Source: Rhododendron vialii (taxonomy: Eukaryota; Streptophyta; Magnoliopsida; Ericales; Ericaceae). Taken from it: a stretch of 64,000 bases of DNA. Shown here in pieces: positions 22,624 to 34,776 of the stretch; positions within the stretch are counted from its first letter, which is position 1; the number at the start of each line of letters is the position of its first letter. Location of the stretch: positions 27,791,001 to 27,855,000 of the forward strand of contig NC_080568.1 in assembly GCF_030253575.1 (NCBI RefSeq). Direction: 5' to 3'. Below the pieces are notes generated by a model, which worked only from the letters and a program-made list of their open reading frames with translations, had not been told where the DNA came from and did no database searches. The position numbers and the translations under genes are program-made.

Positions 22624-25600
22624 ATGTTGCCCTACAAAACCATCGACGAAGCCTCTGCCGCCCTGGGCCGGCCCCTGACCGCCTTGGAGACGCTCTGGTT
22701 CAACTACTCTGCCACCAAATCCGACTACTTCATCTACTGCCACAACATCCTCTTCCTCTTCCTCCTCTTCACCTGCGCCCCCGCCCTGTACGTCCTCCTC
22801 GAGCACCTCTCCTCCCTCGCCAACAACAACAACAAGATCCAAAAGTACAAAATCCAGCCCAAGGTCAAGCTCTCCCTCTCCGAGAAATTCCGATGCTACC
22901 GCGACGTAATGCGCATGTTCATCCTCGTCGTCGGCCCCCTCCAGCTCGTCTCCTACCCTTCCGTCAAAGTACTTACCGCAAATGCAACGAATCCCCTTTC
23001 TTCTCGAGAGAGCGATTCTTACTTTACCCGCGTTCGGGAGGCGGGTTTCGGATTCAGCAATCAAAGTCGCTTATTTTGTATGAATTGATTTGTCAGGAGA
23101 CCGCGCAATAAATTCGAGTCAGTCGAGTATCGTTAACTTCTCGATGTAAAGCCCAATTTCGCTCGATCCAAGAATTAGGCTTTTCGGTCTGAGTACTTAC
23201 CGATATTTGATTGAGCTGAATTTTTTGCGCGATTTACTGAAAAAATCAATTCATGCAGAATAATCGGTTCTGGGTAGTGAATCAAAACCCGCAATGTGCC
23301 TCACCGAATGTGGGTAAAGTTACTCATTTTTCCTGTACTTTACCTAGATGTACCCCAATTACTCAGATGCTTGGATGATGTGTTTTGGTTGTGCAGATGA
23401 TTGGAATAAGGACGGGTTTGCCCTTGCCTTCATTAGGGGAAATCGCGGCTCAACTGTTGGTGTATTTCATGATTGAGGACTACACCAATTACTGGATGCA
23501 CAGGTTCCTGCATTGTAACAAGTGGGGTTACGAGAAGATTCACAGGGTTCACCACGAGTACGCGGCGCCAATCGGGTACGCGGCGCCATACGCGCACTGG
23601 GCCGAGGTCCTGCTCCTCGGGATCCCGTCCTTCCTGGGGCCTGCGGTGGCCCCAGGACACATGATCACCTTCTGGTTGTGGATTGCTTTGAGGCAGATTG
23701 AGGCCATTGAGACTCACAGCGGGTACGCATGCGCCAGCCACTTTCATCAACCTGCTTTACTAGATTTTTTTGTGATTAGATAGGTCTTTTTTCTTCTTTA
23801 GCTAATTTGACCAAATGATGTTTAAAAACAGTGAAAAGAAGCCCTGATCCCTATCTTGTGATTACTTTACGCCCGGGCACATGCAATGCATGTGTGAGTG
23901 CGACAACACAATGCAATGACAATAATAGAACCCATCCAGTCCCCAATCATTGGGAGTATAGGCTGGGAGGATTAGAGACAAACCTAATCTTTGATAATAT
24001 ATGCACAAAGTGGTTGCTCTCAGAATATCAATAAAACAAAGGCCCCCTATACCTCCAAGAACCGAGGAGCTACAGGAACAATTTGCAATGTGTGTGGGAA
24101 TTGAGTAAAAAAGGGGAGAGAAGAAAATTAGGGTGATGTTTCTTTTGCCGTCTTGGCAATTTCTTCAGGCAGTTAAGAGGGATAATTTAGGAAATTAAGA
24201 GTCTGAAATGTTTTAGGCACTTGAACAGTACCTTACCTTTTTATTTCCCTATCAAGTGATTGATCAGAAAAGTGTCCTCTTTTGGCTTCCTTTCTTTCTT
24301 TACTCATTACCCACTTGTTTTTCCCTTCTTTTGGACTCAATTATATCCTCCACTAGTCAACTATATAACACAGTTAATGATAGCATCAGAGGGTGATTAT
24401 AATCCTGCCCCTAACCCTACCATAAGTTTGTGGGGTCGATACCGTTGTCCCTTGTATAATCGGTGTAAATCCCGTGATTTGTTATTCTGATCTCTCCAAT
24501 GGTTGATTCTTTTCCTTTCAGCAATATTTCTGTCATAATATTTTCCTTAGCTTTTTTTAATTCCTAAATTTTAGAACTAGTCAGTGAGGAGTTACTTCGA
24601 GATTAAGTTTATGAAAAAAACAAGAAAATTGTTTGGATTCTAGGTTGTGAAGAATATGAGATGCGAAACAGAGGAATGGACTGTGCGATAGGTGAGGCAA
24701 TCTCTTATGTGTCTGTGTGCGCATGTGTGCATGTAACGGGCACTTTCGATATGACATATTCCAACAGGCATCAAAAGTTAAACACGCTGCAACGGGTGTA
24801 ATTATCTTTGGAGGCACACGAGTCGCCTGTTTTGCACTAATCGACATTCGCCTCTTGAGGGGGTGTCCATACCATGCAATTGTATGTTTGCACTGGCTCA
24901 CATCTTTATATTCTTTGCAAAAATTGGCAAGGGTTTAATGTGCGCCATTTATGTTTTATATTCATTTGCATATTGTTAGTAGTTTTTTGTGCTGTTTAAA
25001 GCTGTATGATTTGCCCAGCTGATTCACTGCCTGTGCAAATCTGAGAGCACTGTCTTAGAAAATTCTGCTGATGCTCCGCAAACTTTGGATGAACGTCTCA
25101 TTTTCTTGAGTTAATATTTCAGTTTCTCGTTTCTATGACCTATATCTGTACAATTCTTTTCAAATTCCTGTTTGTTTGTTTTTTGATTTGTCCTTTACCC
25201 GGCCAAAATGAATAAACTGTTGAGGCAATGAGAGCCTAATGTGTTTTGTTTGTGGTCACCATGCAGGTATGACTTTCCTTGGACTCCCACAAAATGGATC
25301 CCATTTTATGGTGGTGCAGAATACCATGACTACCACCACTATGTTGGTGGACAGAGCCAGAGTAACTTTGCTTCGGTGTTCACCTACTGTGATTACATCT
25401 ATGGAACTGACAAGGTTTTTTTACATCTGGTTTTGTTTTTGTATGTTGAATTTTTGTTTTGACTCAGGCCTGATAGTGCTATATTCTAATAATGTTGTTG
25501 GATTTACCTAAATAGGGCTATCGGTATCAAAAGAAGGTCCTGAAGGAGGTAAAAGTTTCAGTCTCTTGTTTTATTTGTTTTAGACTTGTTTGGCAGCTTG

Positions 25601-26069
25601 TTTATGTTTTTCCCTATTATCTTTCCATACAAAAATGTCAATAGTCCAACCTTTGTTCACGTGAGTGAGATGCAGGTTGGCTATTCTATGGTTGTTTAGT
25701 AGTATCCATTACCTTCTGTCTATGACAGAAGAATAAGCTCAAGGTTGTGATTGCCTCATTAGGTTACACTACATAATGTTCAGACTCATTTGTGTGTTCA
25801 GATGTCTTTTGGTACAAACTTACCATATGGTTGTTTTAGCTACTTGTGTGGACCGCATTCTTTGTTGGAAGGAACCAGCTCATGCTAATCATGTCCCACG
25901 TCTTCATCTTTAATTTATAGAGGATCTATAAAATTTAGTATATTATGCATCGTTTCGTTTAATCAGACCATATTTTGTTGATGTAATGCAGTTGAAAGAT
26001 GGAGTAAAAAGCAATGGTCTGCAAAATGGAGGCTCATACAACTCTAGTACAGATTATAAGTCGGACTAG
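22624..26069 (+). CDS. SMO1: sterol 4-alpha-methyl oxidase, SMO1 class
   Basis: Five exons: 22624-22968, 23397-23722, 25267-25414, 25516-25548 and 25992-26069, giving 309 residues with GT-AG introns. The three histidine boxes of the fatty acid hydroxylase superfamily are intact: HRFLH (150-154), HRVHH (164-168) and HDYHH (244-248), which hold the di-iron centre. The N-terminal half has membrane segments (YCHNILFLFLLFTCAPALYV, MFILVVGPLQLVSYP). The protein follows Arabidopsis SMO1 almost phrase by phrase, including ETHSGYDFPW and TYCDYIYGTDKGYR. Family knowledge: SMO1 removes the first C4 methyl group of 24-methylenecycloartanol in the ER, with C4-decarboxylase and sterone reductase. An Asn-rich insert (NNNN, about residue 70) is a local oddity. 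MPO1-like genes lie on both sides. Confidence 0.95.
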
Positions 26070-27327
26070 CTTTGGAACTTCAGAAGGGTTCACTGCTCTC
26101 GTATGTTTCACTTTTGGCGACTGTGGATCTTGTTTGTGGTGACTCATTTGTTGTAGTTTGTGCAAGCTTGCTGATTAAGAAACTCCTGGTGGGGCGATTA
26201 TAAGTTTGCTCCAGTAGTTTGAGGTCAGGGTTCAGTGTCTAGTTTTGGGATCTGAAGTTGTGTTTTCTAGCAAAATGTTCAAAAATGGATCGTATGCGTT
26301 GGGGTTAAGTATTGTGACTGTGAATTCTTGGTGTTGTTTTGCACTATCATCAATTTTTTTTTCTCTTCTTTTTTTCCCGGTTGTTGGATTCATTTACCAT
26401 TTTATGGATCTAACTGAGTGATTGAAGTGGTGGGGCTCTTGCCAATTGACCGTGAATCGTGTGTTTAGATTGTATTTGGATTATAGTCCGTCATGGGTTA
26501 TGACTTGTACAAAGATTATATGCAAGGGATTCGTCCATATTCTCGCTCTGTATGATGTTTTGTAGTCTCTCCCCATTAATTAAACTTTAGCAGTGTAATG
26601 CAAAAGAAGAGAACAGAAGTTCTTATTCCCTTTGTTCCTGTCTACAATCATGGACTCAGGTACGCGACTTCTATAGTAGTGTTAACATGCTTATAATTTG
26701 AACAAAATTTGGCCCCCACTATGATTTTTACAAGATCTCGGATGTGTCACGTGTGCCGCTTAGAACATAGTGATCCAACTTCTCACAAAAACAAAACTGC
26801 AGTCGACGGGTTAGGAAACCTAAATACGATAACTGCTATATGTCTGTAACAAACTCTTCTGTTCGGAATTTGCCTGAGAGCTGCATTCTTCAATAGGTTA
26901 TTTGTATAGCAGGTCTGTTGCTTGTCTGTTGCTTGTAGGTCTTTGTAGAATTTTTTTTTGGCTTTGTTTTTCTTGTACAGGCTATCAAGGTCATCCCCTT
27001 GGCCTAGTGTTCTTGGTGGTGTTCTTTACAGTATAAAGAATTACTTTAAAAAAAAACTCTGTCGTGTGTACGCTGGACCTGGATGTTAAATGCATGTGCA
27101 CAAGGAGGGTCAACTACGATGGTCGATCCTGCCCACCTTTAGAAAAAAATCAAAGAGCAAACTAAAAGCTCGGTAAAGAGAGATGTAAAAACCATTTTAC
27201 GAATGTACTTTCGATGTACATACTGATTTCTTCTCGATTTATTTTCAAATGGGAATAACCCTAGATTGAAGAGACAAGATTCATAAATTGTTTGCCAAGT
27301 TTTACAAGCTGATTTATGTTCTCGATG
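26070..27327. other. convergent 3' regions of SMO1 and MPO1-like copy B
   Basis: About 1.25 kb between facing stop codons. Apart from the presumed 3'UTRs I see no gene or element. Confidence 0.5.
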
Positions 27328-28924
27328 TTACCAAATTTTCTTCTCTTTCTTCTCCTGCAATTTTTTGATTTCGGCATCTCTCTTAGCTTTCACAGTTGCA
27401 TCAAACCCTGGATATGGTTCGTAGCCGAAAACCAGTTGAAGAGCCTGCAAACGAAAGCAAATAATCCGATTAAATCGATATATAGCTCAGATGGTCATTT
27501 CATTATTGCGGTTCTCAATTTTTTTTAAAACTTTGAGAGACAAATTACACAAACTTACTTCAAGTAATACATAGAATGGTTCCATCAGAAAAGTTTGGGT
27601 TAGGTTCTCCGGCAGAGCCGCCACTCGTTTCTACACCAAAAAAAAAAAAAAAACAAACTAATGAGTTTTACCGTCTGACAGAAACTTTGAAGCAGTAATA
27701 TTCCGAAGTAAAACAAAAACTTTGAAGCAGTGCAAATTATAGCAAGTCACCTCAAATACACCATGGCCTATGAACTGGCCGGTCCAACAGAACAACTGAG
27801 CTGCCACAACCACCTGAATGATAGTAGATAAGAAAAATCAACCGGGTATTGATTCTTGTAGATGTAATAACAAATAAAACTCGTGACTCGTGTCAATGTT
27901 TTAGGTTAAAATATAGACAGTATTATAGTACGTTTTTTTTGGGACTTCAGGTTAATGCTGTGTAGTGGTGTGAACAACATCGTATTGCGCACCTCCGAGC
28001 CGTCGGATCGTGCATCCGACGAATCGGATCTCATCTCGGCAACCAACGATTGAGAGCCATTCGTTGCCGAGATGAGATTCGAGCCGTCGGATGCACAATC
28101 CAACGGCTCGGAGGTACGCAACACGGTGCTGCGCACACCACTCCACAGCACCATCTCCCAATTCCTTTGGGAACTTGGGGAAAAGAAAGGCACGAAAAAG
28201 AAACGAAATTTTTTTTGTTTTGTTCCCTACTTCCTCTCAAACCAAACAATGGAAAATAATTTTCCCTCCCTCTCTTTTCTTTTCCCCAGGTTCCAAACAA
28301 CTCCTAAAGCCAAATGTAGTTTTGGAAGTCATGTTTTATCTTCTTTTTTTTACACCTTTCAAAACATCTCATCAAGTGAATTTTGAGATTTTTATGAATG
28401 CCCTCTCAATTGGAGAGGAACCCAACATGTAGTAATTCAGTAAAATAAAGCAAAAATAAAAATAAAAAATTGAATGCACAAAATCATAGATACCTACCTA
28501 CAAACCAAACCCCAGAATAAATCCATGACAAAACAAATACTCCTATTACTTGCAGATGAAAAGAAGAGATCACCTTCAAAGCCAGAGGAAAGCCAAGATG
28601 TTTGGCAACAAGACTAGCAGAGACCCAACAGGCCAAGCAGAGAATCGCAGCCAGAGGACCAGCTTTCTTATCCATGAAGGCGTAAACCGAAGCATAGATC
28701 AAAGAGACGAGAAACCCATAATTGGGAACGAGGCCGAGAGGAAACTGATCAAATGGGGATTCAAAGAAGAAAGCAGGTGTGAAATAGAGGAGAATGAGAG
28801 TCGTGAAGAAGATTGGCCAAACGAACAACATGTGTATGAGGCTGTTCACTGGGTTGCTGTGGTATGCGCCGTGGAAGGCGAAGTGTTTCTCGAGATCGAA
28901 TAACTCCATCTTTCTTCTTCCCAT
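27328..28924 (-). CDS. MPO1-like (DUF962) ER dioxygenase, copy B
   Basis: Four exons: 28574-28924, 27751-27813, 27559-27630 and 27328-27444, giving 200 residues. Exons 2, 3 and 4 have the same lengths (63, 72, 117 bp) and phases as copy A, which proves paralogy. The start is ATG 28924 (MGRRKMELFDLEKHF); a second ATG five codons on is possible. The family histidines in EKHFAFHGAYH, SLIHMLFVWP and GQFIGHGVFE are kept, and by eye about three quarters of the residues match copy A. The predicted role is as for copy A. Intron 1 carries a 195-bp inverted repeat, and a MITE with two CACGTG motifs sits about 140 bp before the start codon, so the copies may be regulated differently. Confidence 0.9.
27956..28150. 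repeat. long inverted repeat in intron 1 of MPO1-like copy B
   Basis: The left arm (TGCTGTGTAGTGGTGTG, then CCTCCGAGCCGTCGGAT, then GATCTCATCTCGGCAACCA) is mirrored almost completely on the right, ending CACACCACTCCACAGCA. The arms are about 90 bp with a short centre near 28050. It is probably a MITE; no target duplication was found. Confidence 0.8.
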
Positions 28925-30249
28925 TTGGGAGGAGTTTTCTCGGGAATTTGGGGGTGGAAAGTGAGGACTGAGGATAAGCAAAGGGATTGATTGTTGGGGT
29001 TATCAAGGTTAGAAAATACTGTACCTAAAACAAGGGCTGGTCCTCGATTTGAGGAGAGATTTTTAAGTGCCGAGCGAGTATATCCCACGTGATATCCGTT
29101 TAGCGCATTCGAGCCGTCCGATGCATTTTTGGACGGCTCAAATTGAAACCCTCTCTTTCTTCTCACCCCAACACTTTCTCTCTCATTTTATCTCTCCAAA
29201 TCTGAGCAGTTCAAAAATAAAATGGACGGCTCAGATACTCGAGCGGACACCACGTGGTATACCCTCGGCACTGAAATTTCTTTTCAGATTTGAGAGGGGA
29301 CTACTAGAGTAATTTGTTTTTTTTCTTTTTCTTTTTTTGGATCTGGGGACTACTAGTATGGGTCATCCGAACTTTTTCTTTGATATTTTCAAAAATAAAT
29401 GTTTAAATGTTATAGTTAATATTTTACTTTTGTTTATTTCTCTTGTCGAGACGAGCCGATAATATATATAAAAGTTTGGTATAAAATTGACAAACGCAAA
29501 AAGAAAAAAGGAAAAAAAAAAAAGGAAAAAAAAAATTGTCCACAACTTTTAGGTTTGTGAAAACACACCCTGATTGGACAAAATTGTCCACGTGTTTGGA
29601 AAAAAACAACCCAGGTATTCTATTGTGAATTGTCTATGAAAAAGAAAAGGGATCCCGATTTCCAATTCAGCCTTTCGTGCTTCCTTTTTTGGCCCATTTT
29701 GATGCTCGAAATGCTCATCTTTAGAACTCCATCGACAACATTTGTTGCCAAAAATCGTATTTTGAGCGAATATCATTTCATTGCATGACTCACGGCATGT
29801 CAAGATAAGGGATGGCCCAGGCATTGCTCAGGGCATGCCAAGGCATGGCTCACAGCAAAGCCTTTACAAGGGTTGGCCAAAGTTGTGGGTAAGTTGCTAG
29901 GTAACGCTGGGTAACAATTACCAAGTTGCTTGGTAACGACTGGTAGCCAAGGCATGACAAGCCGATTGCTTGTCATCGAGCAAGGCAAGGCATGACATGA
30001 CTCTACCGACCACCAAGCAAAAAACTAGATTTCATCTTTTTGGCAACTAATTAATGTTTGATGATTTGTAAAAGATGAATGATTCAAATCATTAAAGTGA
30101 GCCTCGAAAGAGCCCCCAATATGCCCAACAGGCCACCAATACTGGCTTTTGTTATTAGAAAGGATCCTAACCCTTTTAAAGAAGAGAACTTACAACAATT
30201 TCTACATGCATACGTAAGTACATATGATATAATAGATAGTGTCCGTTTA
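28925..30249. other. intergenic, MPO1-like copy B to FAR1-type pseudogene
   Basis: It holds the MPO1-like copy B promoter with its MITE (29062-29278) and A/T-rich tracts near 29500. From 29760 to 30000 there are imperfect repeats of GGCATG-type words and GTTGCTAGGTAAC / GTTGCTTGGTAAC. No host gene seen. Confidence 0.5.
29062..29278. mobile_element. MITE with TTTAAGTGCCGAG ends and two G-boxes (copy B)
   Basis: Left end TTTTAAGTGCCGAGCG and right end CCTCGGCACTGAAATTTC are inverted, like copy A at 7541-7776. Each arm here contains CACGTG (29086-29091 and 29251-29256). It lies directly upstream of MPO1-like copy B. Confidence 0.65.
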
Positions 30250-31937
30250 AATTGGCTGCGTGACAATGGATGTGCAAAATTACTTGGGAAATAATAGAAG
30301 AAAACTTTTAAAAGAAGGTGATGCACATAGAATGTATAAATATTTCAAAACCTGCCAATCAAAAAATTCAGGATTTGTCTATGCAATTCAAGTGGATCAA
30401 AATAATTGTATGGGAAATTATTTTTGGGCAGATTCAATATCAAGGCTCGCTTGCCAATATTTTGGGGATGTAACAACCTTTGATGCTACATATTTGACCA
30501 ATCGTTACAACATGTCTTTTGTTCCTTTTACTGGAGTCAACCACCACCACCAATCAAGGATGTTCGGATGTGCTTTACTTGTGAACGAGACTGCTGAATC
30601 GTATATATGGTAGTTACCAACTTAGGTAGAGGCAATGTGTGGACACACTCCATCTGTTATTATTACGGATGATGACAAAGCCATGGCGAATGCAATTGCA
30701 CAGGTACTACCAAATACTATGCATCGTCTATGTATGTGGCATATCTTACAAAAGGTTCCGGAACATTTGGCATGTTTTCAACAAGTATCCAACGTTTCAA
30801 AAAGAATTTCGCCATTGCATTCAAGATACAATCACAATAGATCAGTTTGAAATGGAATGGAATCAATTGATTTTGAACTATGAGTTAACAGAGAATGATT
30901 GGTCGAGAGATTTATACCGGCGGCAGGAAAAATGGATTCCCGCATACTTACGGACCATGTTTTGTGTGGAGTTGTCTACGACTCAAAGAAGTGATAGTAT
31001 GAATAAATTCTTCAAGGATTTTGTGCATTCAAGTATGTTGGTAAGTGACTTCGTTTATCAGTATGAGAAAGCGTTGGACAAAAGATATCAGAGCAAGAAG
31101 GAAAAAGATGTGAAAATGAGAACCACAAAAGCAATTCTAAAGACATGTTACAAAATGGAGGTCCAAGTAGCAAAAGTTTATACGAGGAAAATATTTTCAT
31201 TCTTCCAGAAGGAATTATTCTTGAGTCAAAACCAGAGTGTGTCCAAAGTTTTGTGAGGATGGAACAACAAAGACATCTAACGTGGTGGCCTATGGGCAAG
31301 AAAACCTTGTCTATGAGGTAGTTTTTGATATTGTGGAAAAGAAAGCAGTTTGTTCATGCCATAAGTTTGGATTTATTGGAATTCTTTGCCGGCACATTCT
31401 CGCCTTGTTCGCTAAAAAGTCCCTTGCTAGTCATCTCCCCGAGTATTATATTCTTCAAAGATGGACTATAAATGCAAAGAGTCATGTTGCCAATGAGATT
31501 TCTCCTACTTTGATGAGTCAAGTAACACTACAAGAAGGATCAAAAAGCTCCTCTACATTGACTAAGCACAACCTGATGATAGAGGTCTTGAAAGTTGTTG
31601 AAGAGAGGCAAAAATCACAAAAGAAACATGATCATTTAATTAGCCCTTGTTTTATAGAAGGTGCACTGTGAACTCCTAGCTATGGAAGATGATGATGAAA
31701 TTGATATTGAAGATGATTTTGGAAAGTTCACCTCCACTTGAAGGTGGTACTCAACTTCTATCGAATATAACATTTACGTTACATGACCCGCCACATGTTG
31801 CTTCAAGGGGTTGACCTAAATCTCTCAGACAAAAACATTCCATAGAGAATCATGTGGGAAAAAAAAGGAAGTGTAGCATTTGCAAGCAACCAGGACATAC
31901 TAGAACTACTTGTCACATACAAAAGCAAGTCGGGTAA
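30250..31937 (+). pseudogene. FAR1/FRS (MULE transposase-derived) pseudogene
   Basis: Pieces in three frames follow the order of FAR1-related proteins. First come DVQNYLGNNRRKLLKEGDA and the MULE core (TFDATYLTNRYNMSFVPFTG, then SVIITDDDKAMANAIAQV and CMWHILQKVPEHL). Then come WIPAYLRTMFCVELSTTQRS, a SWIM finger (CSCHKFGFIGILCRHIL) and a CCHC zinc knuckle (CSICKQPGHTRTTC). The coding line is broken by TAG codons at 30611-30613 and 30623-30625, frame changes near 30780 and 31240, and further stops at 31669-31671 and in the later linker. The FAR1 DNA-binding domain is not seen. Family knowledge: FHY3/FAR1 are transcription factors domesticated from Mutator-like transposases. This may be a dead FRS gene or the decayed core of a MULE; no terminal repeats were found. 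Confidence 0.85.
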
Positions 31938-33199
31938 ATATTATGCTTTTATGATTGGAAAAGTCTTCAATACACACCCCTTTAAGGTGTGTACCATATA
32001 CACCTATTGTGTGGTTCATATTGTGCCACTTCATAAAAAATTACTTGTAGGACCAATCATTCATAATATTTTATTTAGTATCGTAACTTTTTATACCATA
32101 TGCACCTATTATGTGGTTCAGGGATAATGTTGACGGTACAAGTTTATCACCTAGTGTCTTAACTGTGTCTACGAACCAAAATCTTCACGAGATAGTATAA
32201 TTTTTCTCCATGTCGTTTGAGATGCATACCTTAATGTTTTTGTTCTTGAAACATTAACTGAATCTCATTTTTTTTAGGCGAATTTGGATCTCCATAATTC
32301 TATTAGCATGTCTCAAGATCCTAAGTGTTCTACATTCATGGTACTAATTTGAATATATCTATGCGGAAATCTAAATGACAACATTTCTTTTTTAAAATTT
32401 TGCCATCTTCTTTCTTTATTTTCATTCCATTGCTCATTCAGATCTAATGATAGAGGTCCCACACACATCCTTATTTTGATGTCTTAAAATTTGTAGATGA
32501 CAACAAAGCTTGTTTTTGGGAGAGGAACCATGTATGAGATCTAATGTTGTACACTTTTGTTATGTATGGGAGAGGAACCATGTTTAGTACTCTCTTCTTT
32601 TTGGTATTTTGCTTATGGTGCTTACGGTTAAGGTTGTAAATTTTTGTGGAGTATTATGTATCAGAGAGGATTGGGGTGCACTACAGCAGGCCCGGATCCG
32701 TAAATTTTTGCAAACAATTTAAGTTTTAAATTGACTTTATTTGTTGCCTATCTCGTATTGCTAATTAGCCGGTAGTGAAATTTTGTCTAATGGCCTTAAC
32801 CATTTTCATTTCAATTTTTGGAGTTTTGGGTTGGTCTGAGAGTGGAACATGTGAATCTAAAGTTATTGAATCAATTCTAATACCAAAAAAAAAAATCAAT
32901 AGTTTTACGAGCTACTTGCATACCACTTTAAAATACCGGGGCTCACTTCGGAGTTCTACACGAACAATTTGTGGTTAAAGACAGAAAAAAGTGTGAATTG
33001 TTAAAAAGGGAGTATGGAAATCAATTCTCAATCTCTCAATAGTTATCCGATCAAAAAGTAAACTTAACATTAATGAACAGACAACTCAAATTTTAAAGAT
33101 AACACTGCCAAATATGTGTAGTATTAAAATTAAATCATTTGTGTGAGATCAAAAAGTGGGCCCCACAAAAATTTGTGAACAAATATGTGCTGTATTGTA

Positions 33200-33392
33200 C
33201 TCCTTTCATTCCCAAATAAATGTCTTTACCGCAAACTTAGGCCTCTAAAAAGATGCGTTTGTTTCGCTAAATAATTCAAAATTTTTTCACAAATCAATAT
33301 ATATTAATGAGTTCTTTCAAATTGTTAAAAAAAATCGCATGTTTTTAAAGGTTTAAGTTTGTCGGCCAGACATTTATTATGGACGGTGGGAG
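33200..33392. mobile_element. Stowaway-like MITE 3
   Basis: Left end CTCCTTTCATTCCCAAATAA and right end TTATTATGGACGGTGGGAG, with TA at both borders (33198-33199 and 33393-33394). The internal AAACTTAGGCC / TAAGTTTGTCGGCC also pair. Confidence 0.72.
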
Positions 33393-33599
33393 TATTTATG
33401 AACGAAGAGTTAACCCATGTTTAGACACCACACGTGATTTTCATTAGGTTTGGCACTGTGGATGATGTGGTGCCGGGGGATTGGTTTGGAGGAAAAGGGG
33501 AAATCCTTCTCAGGCGGAGATAATTTTATTCTCTTTTGGCAAATATCCAAGAAATTAAAACCAACGACCCCGTTCGTTTTGGGATTTTGGATCTAATCA

Positions 33600-33838
33600 G
33601 GCCCCGTTCCAGAACATCTTCTTAAAAAATAAGTACTTATTTCACATTTTCAAACTTAAAAATAATGTAAATGAAAAATAATTTTTTAATTTTTTTTGCA
33701 TCGTATTAAAGAACTCAATGAGATCTATCAAATAAGATCTATATTGATAGGAAAATAATTTACGTAAGCACATGATTTTGGAACTTGAAATTGCCTTCTT
33801 AAAAAATAAATACTTATTTTCATTTCCGGAACGGAGCC
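33600..33838. mobile_element. Tourist-like MITE 2, AAGTACTTATT family
   Basis: Left end GGCCCCGTTCCAGAAC, right end TTTCCGGAACGGAGCC, with TCA on both sides (33597-33599 and 33839-33841). It shares the sub-terminal AAATAAGTACTTATTT with its relatives. Confidence 0.75.
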
Positions 33839-34510
33839 TCATTATCCTATTTCTCTCTAATTATTATTCTTATTTTTCTGTTTATTTCTCTTCAATTATT
33901 ATTATTTTCTCTCTACTCTCATTATCTACAAATTTAAATTCAAAATCCCAAAACGAATCAGATGGCAAATTAATGGACACGTTCTAGAAGATCAATCCAT
34001 TGCCTTGGAAGATGGGGAAACCAAACGTGTAAAAAGGAACCAAAACAATGGGCCATCTCTGCGGGCGGCCGCACAAAACAAGCTTCAAACCATGGGGCCG
34101 CATGGGCTGCTATCTACATGGAGTTTATTTCTGTATCTACTTTTATCCCCATTCCACTATCCAATACCACAATGTATTCTTCCAACATAAAATAAAATAA
34201 AAATATTATTCTTTAATTACTCAAAGAAGAAAAAACAAAAACAAAAAACTATATGATAACTAAACACAAATTAACATACTTTAATGATTAATCTTCAAAA
34301 ATAAAAATAAAAATAAATCTAAAGCATATGGTGAAATGGAAAAATTTGTCTGCCTTTTTAAGTCAAGTATATATCCATTTTTGTATCATTTCAAATCTTC
34401 CACAACCTGGGCTGACGCAGCAAACCTAATTTCTTTGGTATTTTTCAATCAAGCATCCATTTTATACCAACTCTATGTCTTCCTCGATCTGGATCTAGCA
34501 AATATAAATT

Positions 34511-34542
34511 CAAATCCAAATCCAAATCCAAATCCAAATCCA
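34511..34542. repeat. (AAATCC)n microsatellite
   Basis: About five perfect units of the hexamer AAATCC, set in looser repeats of the same words. Confidence 0.9.
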
Positions 34543-34776
34543 GATCATAGTTCATTGACCCCACCTATATTCCTTTATATCAACACTTTAATCTTCCACA
34601 ATCTGGATATAGCAAATTTAAATCCAAATCATAAATTGTTGATTGACCCCACCTATATTCCTTTATCTTTCAAAATCAAGTATCCGATTTCAATTAACAC
34701 CGTATCTTCTAAAATATGGATATGGCAAATTTATATACAAATCCAGATCACTTTCATTGACCTCCAACCCAATTTC

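Noticed and set aside
22618-23064. 148-codon frame on the minus strand over SMO1 exon 1
   Set aside because: Shadow of the SMO1 coding exon; rich in Glu/Val from reversed CTC/GTC codons.
34511-34542. Hexamer array as a CRISPR-like or satellite array
   Set aside because: Pure AAATCC microsatellite with no spacers; no CRISPR expected in a plant nuclear genome.
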